Positions 35,826-47,932 are shown, counted from the stretch's first letter. The stretch is DNA of 64,000 bases from Lepus europaeus (GCF_033115175.1 NC_084831.1:13307138-13371137), one strand, 5' to 3'. Notes: generated by a model not told the origin, from the sequence alone. Numbers and translations are program-made.

Positions 35826-37124
35826 GTGAGACGCGGCGGGCGCGGGCGGCAAGGCTTGGGGCGGGGGTTCGGGACTCCCGGGGCTTCCCTGCCACACCTT
35901 CCGCCCCAGCCCCTGCAAGGTCCCGGGCTCCCGTCCGCTGCCGGGGGCGCCAAGCGCTGGGGCGAGGCCCCGGGCCGGGGTCGGGTGGCCCTCGGGGGCC
36001 CATGTCCCCGTCGCTCCCCAACCTGAGGGCGACCAGCGCAGCTTCTCGGGCGTCAGGGCCGGGGTTTGGGGTGCGGGTCCGGGTCCGCCTTGGCCTTGTT
36101 TTTCCCGGGCCCTGCCGGCGAGGGACCCCGGCGCCGCTGTCCCCGTGGCTGCCCTGTCATTAAGCCTCCCGACTGGCGGCCCGCGCGTCCTGAGTCACCG
36201 GCTGGGCGTCGTGGCCGCTGACCCGGGGACCTGGACAGGGCGCACCCCGAAGCGGCGACGCTGACCGCCCCGGCCCCCGCGTGCTGTGGCCCCCTAGTGT
36301 GTGGGGCCGCGGTCCGGGTCTCGGGCATTCAGCGCCCTGGAAGCCTTTGTGCGCTGGGGTGGCCGGGGTCCTGCCGGGTCTGCGGCAGGAGCAGAGTGAC
36401 CGCCACGGGCCGGGGGGGGGGGGGGGTGCTGAGCAGCACCCACGTAATCCCCTGGCCTGGGCTGTGTCCTTTAACACTGCAGACAGCTTAAGAGATGGGT
36501 GCTTAACCCCCCCTCCCCCCCATTAGAACTCTGAGGTCGGGTCCTTGGTGCCGGAGTCTAGCCCAGGAGGCTCCACGTGACTGTCCCCTACACCCTGGGC
36601 CCTTCCAGCTCACAACTTTTCCTCTTCCTCCCCATCTTCCCCTTTGCTGTCCTCCCTGCTTTCTCTTCCCTCCTCCCTTCCCCCTCTCTCTCCTTTCCTG
36701 GACCTGGGCTGGGTGGCTGAGTGGGGAGGACCCTGGCCTCTCTGCCGGTGTGTGGTGTGTGGTCCAGCTGGCTTTTGCAAAGCCTGTTTGGTAGGGGTGC
36801 AGTTTAGGACCTGGGCGGAGCCTCACGCTCAGGCCCTGGGGGTGGGAGGGGGAGATGGATGTGCCTAGGGAGAGAGGCAGCTTGTGCAAAGGCCTGGGGC
36901 GGGAGGCTGTGGGTAAGGCTGAGCTGGCAGCTGTTGGGCCTTGCCTCAAGGACTTTGGACTTGACCCTGTAGACAGAGGTGGATACTTGGTCTGATTTGG
37001 TGGGGGGCACTTTCTTCACGTAGCTGGGGTCTGGGAGAGGAGGTTGGGTGAGGTAGGAGATGCTACCTCTTAGCACCAGAGCTGCCTAACCCTGGTCTCC
37101 CAGAGCCGTGGTGCACGGCCCCTG

Positions 37125-37425
37125 AGTTATTTTTCAGTTTAATTTATTTTGAAAGGCAGAGAGTTACAGACAGAAAGAGGGAGAGACACAGAGAGAGGTC
37201 TTCCATCTGCTGCTTCACTCCCTAGATGGCCACAATGACTGGGGTTGGGCCAGGCTGAAGCCAGGAGCTTCTTCCAGGTCTCCCATGTGGTGCAGGGGCC
37301 CAAGGACTTGGACCATCCTCTGCTGCTTTCCCGGGCACATTAACGCAGGGAGCTGGATCGGAAGGGAAGCAGCATCCCCAGTGCTGCAGGTGGCGGCTTA
37401 ACCTGCTACAGCACAGCTCTGGCCC
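37125..37425 (-). repeat. SINE
   Basis: Ends CTACAGCACAGCTCTGGCCC. Confidence 0.8.
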
Positions 37426-37914
37426 CGACCCTGAATTTTGAGCAGGTGCCTCCAAGGGAGACTCCGCGGCACCCCTGGTGTTGCCTTTGCCGTCCCTGCA
37501 GGAGGTCCTGAAGTCCTGTTGCGACCCGAGTCATCTGTGTGCTCAGTGCTGCTTGCACAGGAGCTGGGAACCCCGCCGGGCTTCCAGCGACAGGCACTTT
37601 GCGTGGTGGCCATCGAAGGAAGGCGCCTGCCTCTGAGTGTCCTGAGTGCTCTGTCCGAGGTCAGGGGACAGTGTCATGGGCCCTGTAAACCAAAGTGCTT
37701 TCCTCATGACCCCCACCCCCGTCCCCACCAATAACACACTAGGATGTGTCCACCCTATTTCCTCCCTAAGCCTGGTGAAGACCGAGTGAGACCCAGGCCC
37801 GAGGGTGGTTGAGATCCTGGACTCTCGTTCTGGAAACAGTCACTGCCCCTGTAGTCAGGCACCTGCCGAGGGCCACTTGTGCATGTAGGGCGTGACCGTT
37901 GCCTGATGGACAGG

Positions 37915-38030
37915 CTCAGGCAGGGTAATTCACTTGCCCTCGGTTTCATCTGTACAATGGGACGGCATTCCCTGTTTGGCCGGGGAGCGGTGAGGATGCT
38001 GTGGGATGACGTGTGATGAACTGTGCTGGC
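37915..38030 (+). repeat. MIR-like fragment
   Basis: CCTCGGTTTCATCTGTACAA resembles the MIR core. Confidence 0.45.
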
Positions 38031-38927
38031 ATTGGAGGAGGGAGGCCAGGGGTGGGGGGGGCCTGGGAACCAAAGAACTTGACCTGAAACACCTCTGGCC
38101 CGGTTCTTCCCCAGGCTGTGTGTTAACTTGGGGTGGCCTTGTACGGGCGTCCGCGATGGCCATCATGTGAAGGCTTCCTGTGTCAGCTCGGCTGCTGGTC
38201 ATCAGCCTGGGGCCCCCGTGCCAGGTGCCAGGTGGACAGTGACCTGGGGCGCCCTTGCCCCCAGCTCTGTCCGCGGCTGAGAGTCGATGGCTTCCTGAGT
38301 GGAGGAGCTGGCTTGCATCGTTGGCCCTGCCGCGGCTTCCTGCTCTCTATGAGCTTGGCGGCTCCCCAGGGACCGCATGTCCCAGCTGGGGGCGAAGGAG
38401 GCTGGAGAGAGCCCCCGCCTGGGGAGGAAGTCCCTCTCGGCTGAGTGTAAAAAGGGGAAGCCGGGCAGCCAGCCCGCAGGAGGTTCACTCACGGGAGGCT
38501 CTGGGACTTGGCCCTGGCGTTGAGTCCTTGGCTTCCTGGCTGCTGGCCCTGGTAGATCACTCAGGGTCCTCCCAAGGCCAGGGGTGTGGCACAGAGCTGG
38601 CAGGGGCCCAGCAGTCTGTGCTGGGCTTGTCACCGTGGAGGTGGCTCCAGCCAGGTGCCACTTTCTGTCCCTTTTCTAGGGTCATCACACAGGCAGTGAG
38701 TGCTCTACCCTTGTTCCGGGGACCCTGGTTCGGGCAACTAGTGGTACCATCCCTGCAGCTTTGTTAGTAGTGAGGAGCTGGGGGCCACTGGGGGGTCCCT
38801 TGCTGGCAGCATCCCGTACACCACGTGATCTCCTGGGAGGACATGGGCTGGAGCACCTTGAACTTGAATCCCAGCCAGCGGTACCACCCTGCCTTATCTC
38901 ACCGATGTGGAGGTGGCCCTACTTTAT

Positions 38928-39250
38928 TATTGTTTTTAAGATTCATTTTTTTCTATTTGAAATGCAGAGTGAAACAGAGAGAGGAACTTCCATCCCCTGG
39001 TTCATTCCCCAAATGGCCACAATGGCTGGGCCGGACCAGGCCAAAGCCAGGAGCCTGGAACTCCATCCTGGTCCCTTACATGGGTGGCAGGGGCCCGAGG
39101 ACTTGGGCCATCTGCCAGGGCCTTCCTGGGTGTGTATATGAGCAGGGAGCTGGATTGGAAGCAGAGCAGCTGGGACTCACACCCCAGCACTCTGACACGC
39201 GGTGCTGGCGTTGCAAGTGGTGGCTTAACCTGCTGTGTGTGAGATCCTGC
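38928..39250 (-). repeat. SINE
   Basis: Starts ATTGTTTTTAAGATTCATTT. The reversed head is diverged. Confidence 0.7.
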
Positions 39251-39394
39251 ACTTAGGCCTGGCCTCCCAGAGCGGCGTAGCATCATTTACAGAACCGGAA
39301 GCAATCTGGTGTGCCGGGGTTCTAACGAAAGGCAGCATTGGGGACTCCATGCTGCGCTCTCTCTGAACTTACTAACCTGCACCGCAACAGCGTG

Positions 39395-39530
39395 AGGGAG
39401 GCAGTGTTCTTGCCCCCATTGTACAGGCGAGAGAGCCGAGGCACGGGGAGGCTGAGCGCCTGCTGAGGCCATGGCGTCACAGGCAGTGAGGCTGGGATTT
39501 GGAGGCACTGCCCTGACGGCAGATCCCCGC
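39395..39530 (-). repeat. MIR-like fragment
   Basis: GAGCCGAGGCACGGGGAGGC is the reverse of the MIR CCTCAGTTTCCTC region. Confidence 0.5.
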
Positions 39531-39713
39531 TCCTGTGCGCTGTGTGGTTGCCGTGCCGTGGTTCCACCTGCGAGCCTGCAGGTTGCCCGTGTGCCCGTGG
39601 GCGAGCACCAAGGCCCGGGCCGGGCTGTCTGAGGCTGAAGCCACCCTCTCATCCTTCCTGCAGAGCCCTCCTCTCTGCTCGCCCCCCGGGCTGGGGGCTC
39701 CCGGTCCGCAGCC

Positions 39714-39877
39714 ATGGTCTGGAGGAAGCTGAGCTCTGGCAACTTCTCCAGCTGCCCCAACGGCTCCCGCCAGTGGATCTGGGATGTGTTCGGCGAGTGC
39801 GCCTACGACGGCTGGGACGAGGCCAGCGTGGGCCTGGGCCTGATCTCCATCCTCTGCTTCTCAGCCTCCACCTTCCC
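39714..39877 (+). CDS. SLC66A1: SLC66A1 coding exon 1
   Basis: MVWRKLSSGNFSSC to LCFSASTFP. The exon probably begins at 39664 after TTCCTGCAG. Donor GTGAGT splits the Pro55 codon. Confidence 0.93.
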
Positions 39878-41664
39878 GTGAGTAGCACCGGGCAGCAGCG
39901 CCAGGCAGGGCTGCGTGGTGGTGGTGGGGGGCTCCAAGCACTGCTGGGAGGGGCCGCCTGGCTGGCCTTGGGCCTCTGCAGAGCCAGGGTCCACTCCACC
40001 CTCCCTGACGTGTGGCAGGGGGCAGTGCCCGCGATCCATGGCCTCTGTCCTCCAGGCGTGGGCAGCGTGGCAACGGAGACAGTGGTGGCGGTGGGCGCGG
40101 CCTCGTGTGGCCACTGCTGCCGTTAGGATACAAGGACACACTGTGGAACGGCGTGGTGGTCTGGGGCGGCCACACTCAGCCCCGCTCCCACCTGGGCAAG
40201 TCACTTCACTGCTCTGTGCCTCAGTTTCCCCACCTGTAAAATGGGAATATTGTTCCCCAATGTTGCTCTGAGAATGACACAGGGGAGCGTATGCCAAGGC
40301 TCAACTCAGAGGCTTTGCACTTGTGTGCATAGTCTGAGGCTGTTGGTGGCGCTGGCTTCTTTCTTCCTTCCCTCCTTTCTTTTCTTCCCTCCCTCCTTCC
40401 TTCCTTCCTTCCTTCCTTCCTTCCTTCCTTCCTTCCTCTCTTTCTTTCTTTCTTTCATTTGTTATTTATTTGAGAGGAGAGTTATCGTCAGAGAGAGGGA
40501 AAGACAGAGAGAGGGGTCTTCTATCCACTGATTCACTCCCTAAATGGCCATAATGGCTGGAGCTGGGCTGATCCGAAGTCAGGAGCCAGGAGTCTCTTCC
40601 AAGACTTCCACATGCATGCATGGGCCCAAGCACTTGGGCCATCTTCTACTGCTTTCCCAGGCCACAGCAGAGAGCTGGTTCAGAAGTGGAGCAGCCGGGA
40701 CTCGAACTGGTGCCCATAGGGGATGCCGGCACTGGGGGCGGAGGCCCCAGCACTGCTGTTCCTGCTGCTTCCTCGTGTGAAGCATGGGGGAGGGGCTGCT
40801 GCCCCCGCGTGGAAGCTGGAGGGGCTTGGTCAGGAAGGAGCTGGGGCAGGCATCTGGCCGAGTGGTTAAGCGAGGGCTCCGTCCTGCGTCCGGATGCCTG
40901 GGTTCGGTGCCTGCCTCTGGCTCCCGATTCCAGCTCCCTGCTAATGCAGACGTAGGAGGCAGCAGAGATGGCTCAAGTGACGGGGTCCCTGCCAGCACGT
41001 TGGGAGGCCCAGATGGAGTCCTCAGCTCCTGGCTTCAGCCCCCCTCGCTGTGGCAGGATCTGGGGAGTGAACCAGGGGATGGAAGATCTGTCTGTCTCTG
41101 TCTCTCTGCCTTTCAAATAAGATGAAAAAAAAAAAATAAAAATGTAAACAAATAAACAGGCCGTGAAGGGTGTGTAACCCAGGAGCTGTCCTGCATGGCT
41201 CGGGTGAAGAGAAGGCTTTTGTCGGAAGTAGACCGGTTTCACAGCGTCACCGGGGGCAGCCACGCGCTGCAGTGAGCCCAGTTCAGTGCCCAAGTCTGTG
41301 GTTCTGGTGTCTACAGGCTGTGTAACTAGCGCCACAATTTATTTTTTGAAGATTATTGATTTGAAAGAGTTATAGAAGAGAGAGAGAGTGAGCGAGCTCT
41401 TGCATCCGCTGGTTCACTCCCCAAATGGCTGCAATGGCCAGGGCTGGGCCAGATTGAAGCCAGGAGCCAGGGGCTTCTTCCAGGTCTCGCCCATGGGTGC
41501 TGCCTTCCCAGGTGCATTAGCAGGGAGCTGGATTGGAAGTGGAGCAGCTGGGACTCCAAGTGGTGCTCTGATATGGGATGCTGGTGCTGCAGGTGTAGCC
41601 TAGGCTGCTGGGCCACACTGCTGCGCCCCCGCTATCTTTGAAAAAAAGCTACTTATTTTATTTG

Positions 41665-41711
<47 letters not shown>

Positions 41712-44700
41712 ATATTGATTTCTCATCTACTGGTTTACTTCCCAAATACCTGAAAACGTGGGGCTGGGCCAGGCCGAAGCCAGGAACCCTCAGCTGCAAC
41801 CTGGTCTCCCAGCTGGTGGCAGGGGCCCCAGCACTCGAGCTGTCACCCTCCGCTCCCCAGGTTGTGCGTTAGCAGGAGGCTGGACTCGAGAGCGAAGCTG
41901 GGAATGGAACCCAGGCCCTCTGATGTGGGATGCGCCTGTCCCAAGTGGGGTCTTAGCCACGCACCAGGTGCCCACCCCTCTTTTCGCTTTCTTCGTCATA
42001 TCCTTTGAAGTGGAGAAGTTTCACATTTTGGTGATGTCCAGTTTATCCACCTTTTCTTTTATACTTAGATTTTTTTGTGTCATAGCTAAGAAACCGTAGC
42101 CTAATTCAAGTACCAGAAATTTCCCCTTTTAGGAGTTTTGTGGCTGGGCCTCTGACATTTAGATGTTTAATCTGTAGCACGTAGGGGCCTGATCACACTC
42201 TTCTGCCTGTGGACATCTTGTCCCAGCACCACGTGTAGAGGAGAGATTGTGCCTTCCCCACTGAATTGTCCCAGTGTCCCATGTGGGCGTGACAGGGAGG
42301 GGTAGAGAGGGAGGCTGGAGGAGGGAGGCTGTCCTGGGGGCTGTGGTGGGTGGAGGCAGATGGACAGGGCTGGGGGACTGCTGGAGCCATGGAGAGACTC
42401 CCTGTCGTGGGCAGGATAACTTTCAGATCTCTCTGAGGAGCTGGCTGAGGCATCCCCTTCCGGCCAGGGTCTGGCTGATGGACCACAGGAGCACCGGCAG
42501 CCTGGGAGAGAGCCGGAGTGGCGGCTGGAAGGGTGGCCGCTGTCCCCCTGCTCTCCGGGACCTGGCCTCTCCTGGGTGGGACAGAGTGAAGTGGGCGTGG
42601 CTGAGAAGCACTGCCCTGCCCGGGTGTTGAATGAGGAAGGAGGAAGGAGATGCGGCAGAGCCCACGCGGATGGACGCGGTCCCGGGGAGGAACTGGTGCT
42701 TCCTGAAACTGAAGATGAAGAGGAGGGGTCGGCCAAGCGGGAGGGGCTGGCAGGGCGAGGGCTTTCCTGCTGAGCCCCGGAGGTGCCCATGGGTTTGGAA
42801 GATCGGGGTTTTAGGACGATCCCTGAGAGGGAGAGGGGAACGAGGCTGGGTTAACAGAGGGAGAGGGGGCGTGGGGGCCTGGCGTGGGAACCAGGGCCAG
42901 TGTCCAGCTCCCTCTGTTGCTGGCGTGGGTGACGGGTGAGGTAAAGCAATATTTAGTTTCTATCTACGTTTTAACAATTATTATTTATTTGAGGGGGAGA
43001 GAGAGTGAGTGTGCGTTCCTGTCTGCCGGTTTGTGCTCCCAACGCCCACAACAGCCAGGCCGTGGCCTGCTGTGCTGCCCCCACCCCCTCCACGCAAGAA
43101 AGAAGCCAGGGTCTCTGTGCAGGACGCCAAGCACAGACCTGACTCCAAACCTTGCGATGCTGTGTAAGCCCAGAGCCCTTAGCGGGTTCGAGTCCTGGCT
43201 GCTGCACTTCCCATCCAGCTCCCTGCTGGTGCACCTAGGAAGGCTGCAGCTGGTGGCTCCCAGACTTGGGTCTCTGCCATCCACACGGGAGACCTGGCTG
43301 GAGCTCCTGGCTCTTGGCTTCAGTCTGGCCCAGCCCCGGCTGCTGTGGCCATTTCTGGAGTGAAGCAGAGGATGGAAGATTCTCTGAGATTTTCTCTCTT
43401 TTTTATTTATTTATTTATTTGACAGATAGAGTTAGACAGTGAGACAGAAATGTCTTCCTTCCGTTGGTTCACCCCCCAAATAGCTGCTACGGCCGGAGCT
43501 ACGCCAATCCAAAGCCAGGAGTCAGGTGCTTCCTCCTTGTCTCCCATGTGGGTGCAGGGCCCAAGCACTTGGGCCATCCTCCACTGCCCTCCCGGGCCAC
43601 AGCAGAGAGCAGGACTGGAAGAGGAGCAACCGGGACCAGAACCCGGTGCCCATATAGGATGCTGGTGCTGCAGGTGGAGGATTAACCAAGTGAGCCACGG
43701 CGCCAGCTCCCCTGAGATTTTCTCTCTCTGCCTTTCAAATAACTAATTTTTTAAAAAGAAAAAAAAAAAAGCCCAAAGTTTAAAAAAGAAGGCATTCTCC
43801 GAGAAGAGTGCTCCCGAGGACAAAGCAGCGCCCCTGAGAGCCACTGCAGGAAGGGTGGGCTCTAGCCTTCCCCTCCACCGTCCACCCACCGGCCCCGCTG
43901 GCTGCGCTGCGGCCCATGTCCTGCAGCTGCACCGCCCCGGGCCTCTGAGCACACGCAGCTCCTCTTCCACAGCCAGTTCATCAAGGCCTGCAAGACCGGC
44001 AACATGGACCAGGCCCTGTCCCTGTGGTTCCTCCTGGGCTGGATCGGCGGAGACTCCTGCAACCTCATCGGCTCCTTCCTCGCTGACCAGCTGCCCCTGC
44101 AGGTGCGCTGGCCCCGGCGGGCCGGGCGGGGCGGGCTGCCCAGGCCGGCAGGAGGAAGGCCTGGCCTGTCGTTCCCTCTGCCTCTGCCCACCGAGCTGTG
44201 CGACAGTGGGCAGTTACCACGAGCACATCAAGCCGCAAGCCCGCTGGGGTCTGGCCCCTGGGCTGCCGTGACCTTGAGTGCGCATTCCAGGTGTCCGGCT
44301 CTGAGAAAGACTTCCCGTGGGAGGCCTGGCTGGCATCGCTCCCCTGGCACTGTGTGCCCACGGGGGCTAGCGGGAAGCCTTCACGGCTCCCAGGCCGGCC
44401 CCGAGCCCCCGCGTGGCCATGGCCCTTTGCTCGCCTGGGTCTCATTCTGCTCAGTGGGAACGGGGGTCCCCTCCTTCAGGGCAGGGTCCCCGGCTGGGGC
44501 GTGGGCCGGAGCCTGGGCCACAGCCAGCGCCGGCCCCGCTGCCCTTGCAGACCTACACGGCCGTGTATTACGTCTCGGCGGACCTGGTGATGCTGACGCT
44601 GTACTTCTACTACAAGTTCAAGAAACGCCCCCCTCGGTGTGAGTATGGCAGCCGCTCTGTGCCAGCACTCGGCTGGCAGCCAGAGGGCCTGGAGCCGGGA

Positions 44701-47431
44701 CGACGCGGGCTCCCTGCTGCTGGAGCCGACCTCGGCAAGGCCTTGTCTGCGAGGCTGAGCCTTCGTTGGCCAAGGTGGAGGCTGCAGGGCACTGGGCGCA
44801 CCTGGCGGGGGTGGGGTTCTCCCAGTGCTCGGCCTGCAGGCCTAGCGGGGGCTCCTCTGCGTGCAGCCATGCGTGTGGGCTGGGGAAGTGAGGCCCAGGG
44901 TCCCCCATCCTCTCCCAGCCCGGCTGCCTCTGCCCTTCATGGTTCCCCAGGGGCACTAGGCCCGGTCAGCTGGGGGCTTTCTGCTGTTGGTGACCCCGCT
45001 GCCTCCCCAGATCGCCTCCTACCCTAAGAGAGGTGTTCTGTTTGACACCCTGCAGCCCAGAGAGGCTCGGTCACCAGTGTGAGGTCACACAGCACTGAGG
45101 GCCAGGGCCAGGGCTCCACTGCCACTCACCTCCCCCGCCCCCCGCCCCATGTCCAGTGTCTGTGCCCATCAACTCCGTGCTGCTGTTCGTCATGGGGACG
45201 GTGTGTGTTGTGCCACTGCTGAGCAGTGCTGGGCCCGTGGCCGCCCGGCCGGAGGTCTTCCAGGGACGGACACTGCTGTCTGTGGAGCCAGGCAATAAGG
45301 TGAGGCTGGGGGCGGGGGGCTAGAATGGGGTGGGGTCCAGAATGCCTGGGGGCCAGGTGGGCTGCAGGCTCACACACACACACACCCCCCCCCCCCCCGC
45401 CAGCCCTTCACCCGGCAGGAGGTCATCGGCTTCGTGATCGGCTCTGTCTCCAGCGTGCTCTATCTGCTCTCCCGGCTGCCCCAGATCCGCACCAACGTGA
45501 GCCAGGGGTGGGGCCGGGCAGCTCGGGCCCTCCGGGTGGAGAGTGGGCGGGAGTCTCAGGTCCGGGACCGCTCTCCGCCTGGGCTTGGGCAAGGTGATCT
45601 CACTCTCCGAGCCTCCGTCGTGCCCCCAGCACACAGGCCCGCGGGTGCCTGTGAGACCTGCGTGTGTCCCAGGGAGGGCAGAGGTCAGGGAGAGGAGATG
45701 GTGGGGACCGGGGTGGGGAGGCAGCTGGGCCCCGAGAGGCTGCAAGGTTGGAGAGTGGGCACCACCGTGCGGCCTCGGGCAGGTGGGCTCCGGGAGAGGA
45801 TGAGGAGGAGGGCCGGGCGGGGCTGGTCCCAGGCCAGGCTGGACCCAGGCACACCGGGCACACCGTGACGGGCCAGCACGACCCCTCCCCCCGCCGCTCC
45901 CCCCAGTTCCTGCGGAAGTCCACCGAGGGGATCTCCTACTCCCTGTTCGCCTTGGTGATGCTGGGGAACACGCTGTATGGGACGAGCGTGCTGCTCAAGA
46001 ACCCCGAGGTGGGCCAGAGCGAGGGCAGCTACCTGCTGCACCACCTGCCCTGGCTCGTGGGCAGCCTCGGGGTGCTGCTGCTGGACACCGTGGTATCCTT
46101 GGCGGGCGCAGGCCGGGGCGGGCGGGGGCTCTGCCTGCGGCCAGCTGCGGGCTTCATTACCCCTCCCTCCCTCCCCCCTTCCCTCATTTACACAAGAGCG
46201 CACGCTTCTCGTATGCCGGCCATGCAGCCAGGCCGTGGACCCACTGAGCCGGAACCGACCGGCCCTCGTCCAGGGAAGCCTGTGGCTCCGTGGGGAGGCA
46301 GAGCAGGCACACGGGATACCAGATTACGTCGCTGCCGTGGCCCCGTTGCTGCAGAGGGCCAGGCGGTCTGTTTGCACGGTCAGCAGAGGTCTCTACGAGT
46401 CTTGTTTAAACTGAGCCTGAAGAAGTTAGGCAGAGGCGCGGGAGAACAGCCTACGCAAAGGCCCTGGGAACGGAGGAACCAGCCCGCGAAGCTGCGGGAA
46501 TGAGAGCTGGAACACGATGACAACGCGAGTTACAGTCGCCTCATAGCTGACACCGGGCAGCCATCGACCTCTGGTTGACCGGGGCTGTCTCACACAGGTG
46601 TGGGGGCAGATGTCTGAGACAAGGTACCCGGAGGCACGCACCCGAGACGGCCCTCAGCCAGTGCTCAGCGAGGGTTTGCTAAACGAGTCTAAGATTTATT
46701 GGAGAGGCAGAGATACGAGAGAGACAGAGAGAGAGAGAGAGAGTCTTCCATCTTCTGGTTCACTCCCCAAATGCCACAACAGCCAGAGCTGGGTCCACCC
46801 GAAGCCAGGAGCTTCCTCTGGTCTCTCATGTGGATGCAGGGGCCCAAGGACTTGGTCCGTCTTCCGCTGCTTTCCCAGGCCATAGCAAAGAGCTGGATCG
46901 GAAGCGGAGCAGCTGGGACTCGAACCGGCGCCCATATGGGATGCTGGCGCCGCAGGGAGAGGCTTAGCCCACTGCGCCAGGAGTCTCTTGAGAGAAATTC
47001 ACCGAGCTGCCCTTGTCTCAGCGTTTGCTGGGTGTCCGCTGGGTGTGCGCACAGGAAGTCACAGCTCTAAGCGCTAGCCGCCAGGGAAGCCATGGAGCTT
47101 GTAGAGTGGACAGACGGGGGCCAGGGAGGCTGCCTGGGGGAGGCAGCCTGGCCCGGGGTCTGGCTAGGGCTTGAGGAGCCCGGCAGACATCCGGTGTGGA
47201 GGGCACAGTGAGAGCAAAGGCCGGCGGTCCCCGGTGACCCTTCCCACCCACCGAGGGGGCGAGGGAGGGAGGGTGGAGGGAGGCCACTCTGGGGGAGCCC
47301 CAGGCCCCCCGCCTGCCAGGTTTGGCCTTAACGTGGGCCCTCAGATCTCCGTCCAGTTCCTGCTGTACAGGAACCACGCTGCCGCCACCTCCACTGCCGT
47401 CGCAGAGCGCGAGCCCCTGCTCCCGAGCTGA
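39714..47431 (+). CDS. SLC66A1: SLC66A1 (PQLC2), lysosomal cationic amino acid exporter, 7 coding exons
   Basis: A PQ-loop transporter of the lysosomal membrane that exports arginine, lysine and histidine (and the cysteamine-cysteine disulfide) and recruits the C9orf72 complex when these are scarce. Exons: 39714-39877, 43973-44102, 44551-44638, 45157-45299, 45404-45496, 45907-46092, 47345-47431, joining in frame to 296 residues (human 291). Seven transmembrane helices are expected. PQ motifs: TFPQF (Pro55) and RLPQI (Pro201), same positions as in human. Two N-glycosylation sequons lie in the lumenal N-terminus (NFS 10, NGS 16). The C-terminus EREPLLPS is an acidic dileucine lysosomal sorting signal; five extra residues before it (AAATSTAV region) explain the length. 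Start: GCAGCCATGG, a strong context. Confidence 0.95.
40190..40290 (+). repeat. MIR
   Basis: CTCAGTTTCCCCACCTGTAA is a clear MIR core. Confidence 0.75.
40370..40457. repeat. (CCTT)n/(CTTT)n microsatellite
   Basis: Pure pyrimidine tract, at least 10 CCTT units, next to a SINE tail. Confidence 0.9.
40458..40735 (-). repeat. SINE
   Basis: Contains GCAGCCGGGACTCGAACTGG, the reversed B-box region of the tRNA-like head. Confidence 0.85.
40843..41160 (+). repeat. SINE
   Basis: GGGCAGGCATCTGGCCGAGT is a tRNA-like head with the A box. A-rich tail. Confidence 0.75.
41340..41630 (-). repeat. SINE
   Basis: Tail at left; reversed head near GGGCCACACTGCTGCGCC. Confidence 0.75.
41638..41975 (-). repeat. 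SINE with (GA)n tract
   Basis: A 38-base GA run at 41671-41708. The element is diverged. Confidence 0.7.
41985..42275 (-). mobile_element. Old L1 (L1M) fragment
   Basis: TGATGTCCAGTTTATCCACC, TTGTGTCATAGCTAAGAAAC and CCCAGCACCACGTGTAGAGG are diverged antisense L1 text. Confidence 0.65.
42965..43400. repeat. Partial SINEs in opposite orientation
   Basis: A minus-strand tail (42965-43060) and a plus-strand body from about 43181 (GGTTCGAGTCCTGGCTGC). Confidence 0.6.
43402..43709 (-). repeat. SINE inserted in another SINE's tail
   Basis: CTGAGATTTTCTCTC lies on both sides (43384-43398 and 43712-43726), splitting an older SINE. Confidence 0.8.
43973..44102 (+). CDS. SLC66A1: SLC66A1 coding exon 2
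   Basis: QFIKACKTGNMDQALSLW to ADQLPLQ. Acceptor TTCCACAG, donor GTGCGC. Confidence 0.93.
44551..44638 (+). CDS. SLC66A1: SLC66A1 coding exon 3
   Basis: TYTAVYYVSADLVMLTLYF to KKRPPR. Donor GTGAGT. Confidence 0.92.
45157..45299 (+). CDS. SLC66A1: SLC66A1 coding exon 4
   Basis: SVPINSVLLFVMG to SVEPGNK. This is the least conserved exon, in a loop region. Confidence 0.9.
45404..45496 (+). CDS. SLC66A1: SLC66A1 coding exon 5
   Basis: PFTRQEVIGFVIG to SRLPQIRTN, with the second PQ motif. The acceptor follows a (CA)n and C-rich tract. Confidence 0.93.
45907..46092 (+). CDS. SLC66A1: SLC66A1 coding exon 6
   Basis: FLRKSTEGISYSLFALVML to GVLLLDTV. The donor GTATCC is weak by sequence, but the frame and family alignment require it. 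Confidence 0.9.
46680..46985 (-). repeat. SINE in SLC66A1 last intron
   Basis: GGACTCGAACCGGCGCCCAT region intact; ends CACTGCGCCAGG. Confidence 0.85.
47345..47431 (+). CDS. SLC66A1: SLC66A1 coding exon 7 with stop
   Basis: ISVQFLLYRNHAAATS to EREPLLPS, TGA at 47429. Confidence 0.93.
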   Translation: MSVQFLLYRNHAAATSTAVAEREPLLPS

Positions 47432-47677
47432 GCAGCCCCCGGCTGGGCCCAGGATGACGGAGCCTTCCACGTGCCGCAGCCAGGCAGGGAGGGGTGTGGG
47501 CGCTGCTGCTGTCCCGGGGCCCAGCTGCCTCTCCACCGAGCCCCGGCCTCCCAGTCCCTGGGAGCCTTGGCGGCGGGGCTGCCCCTCACACCCACCTACC
47601 TCATGGTGCCTGTGCGCCCCCTGGGGGCCCCTGGCTGGCCTGTCAGTCCCTGGGTGCGCGGGCCCTGCTGCCTGGGA

Positions 47678-47932
47678 GCCGCTAGGGGGCGTCCTGTCTG
47701 TAGACCGTGTGGGCCGCTAGGGGGCGTCCTGTCTGTAGACCGTGTGGGCCGCTAGGGGGCGTCCTGTCTGTAGACTGGGCCGCTAGGGGGCGTCCTGTCT
47801 GTAGACCGTGTGGGTCGCTAGGGGGCATCCTGTCTGTAGACTGGGCCGCTAGGGGGCGTCCTGTCTGTAGACTGTGTGGGCTGCTAGGGGGCGTCCTGTC
47901 GAGGTGTCTGTAGACTGCTTCTCTGGGCCAGC
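47678..47932 (+). repeat. 31-35 bp minisatellite of CTCF-core-like units
   Basis: Seven units starting at 47678, 47713, 47748, 47779, 47814, 47845 and 47880, each with GCCGCTAGGGGGCGTCCTGT or a one- or two-base variant, then CTGTAGACCGTGTGG (TGTG missing in the 31-bp units). All have the same orientation. The last unit is followed by a degenerate tail. Confidence 0.92.

Larger units (their letters stand above)
35826..39663. other. SLC66A1: SLC66A1 intron 1
   Basis: Contains a run of 15 G at 36412-36426, SINEs (37125-37425, 38928-39250) and MIR-like fragments. No coding exon is recognised. Confidence 0.5.
39878..43972. other. SLC66A1: SLC66A1 intron after coding exon 1
   Basis: 4.1 kb, largely repeats, listed separately. 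42280-42960 is unique GC-rich sequence whose open frames show no family features. Confidence 0.5.

Noticed and set aside
42167-42790. 207-codon serine/proline-rich minus frame in an SLC66A1 intron
   Set aside because: Chance frame in GC-rich intron sequence, partly antisense to an old L1.
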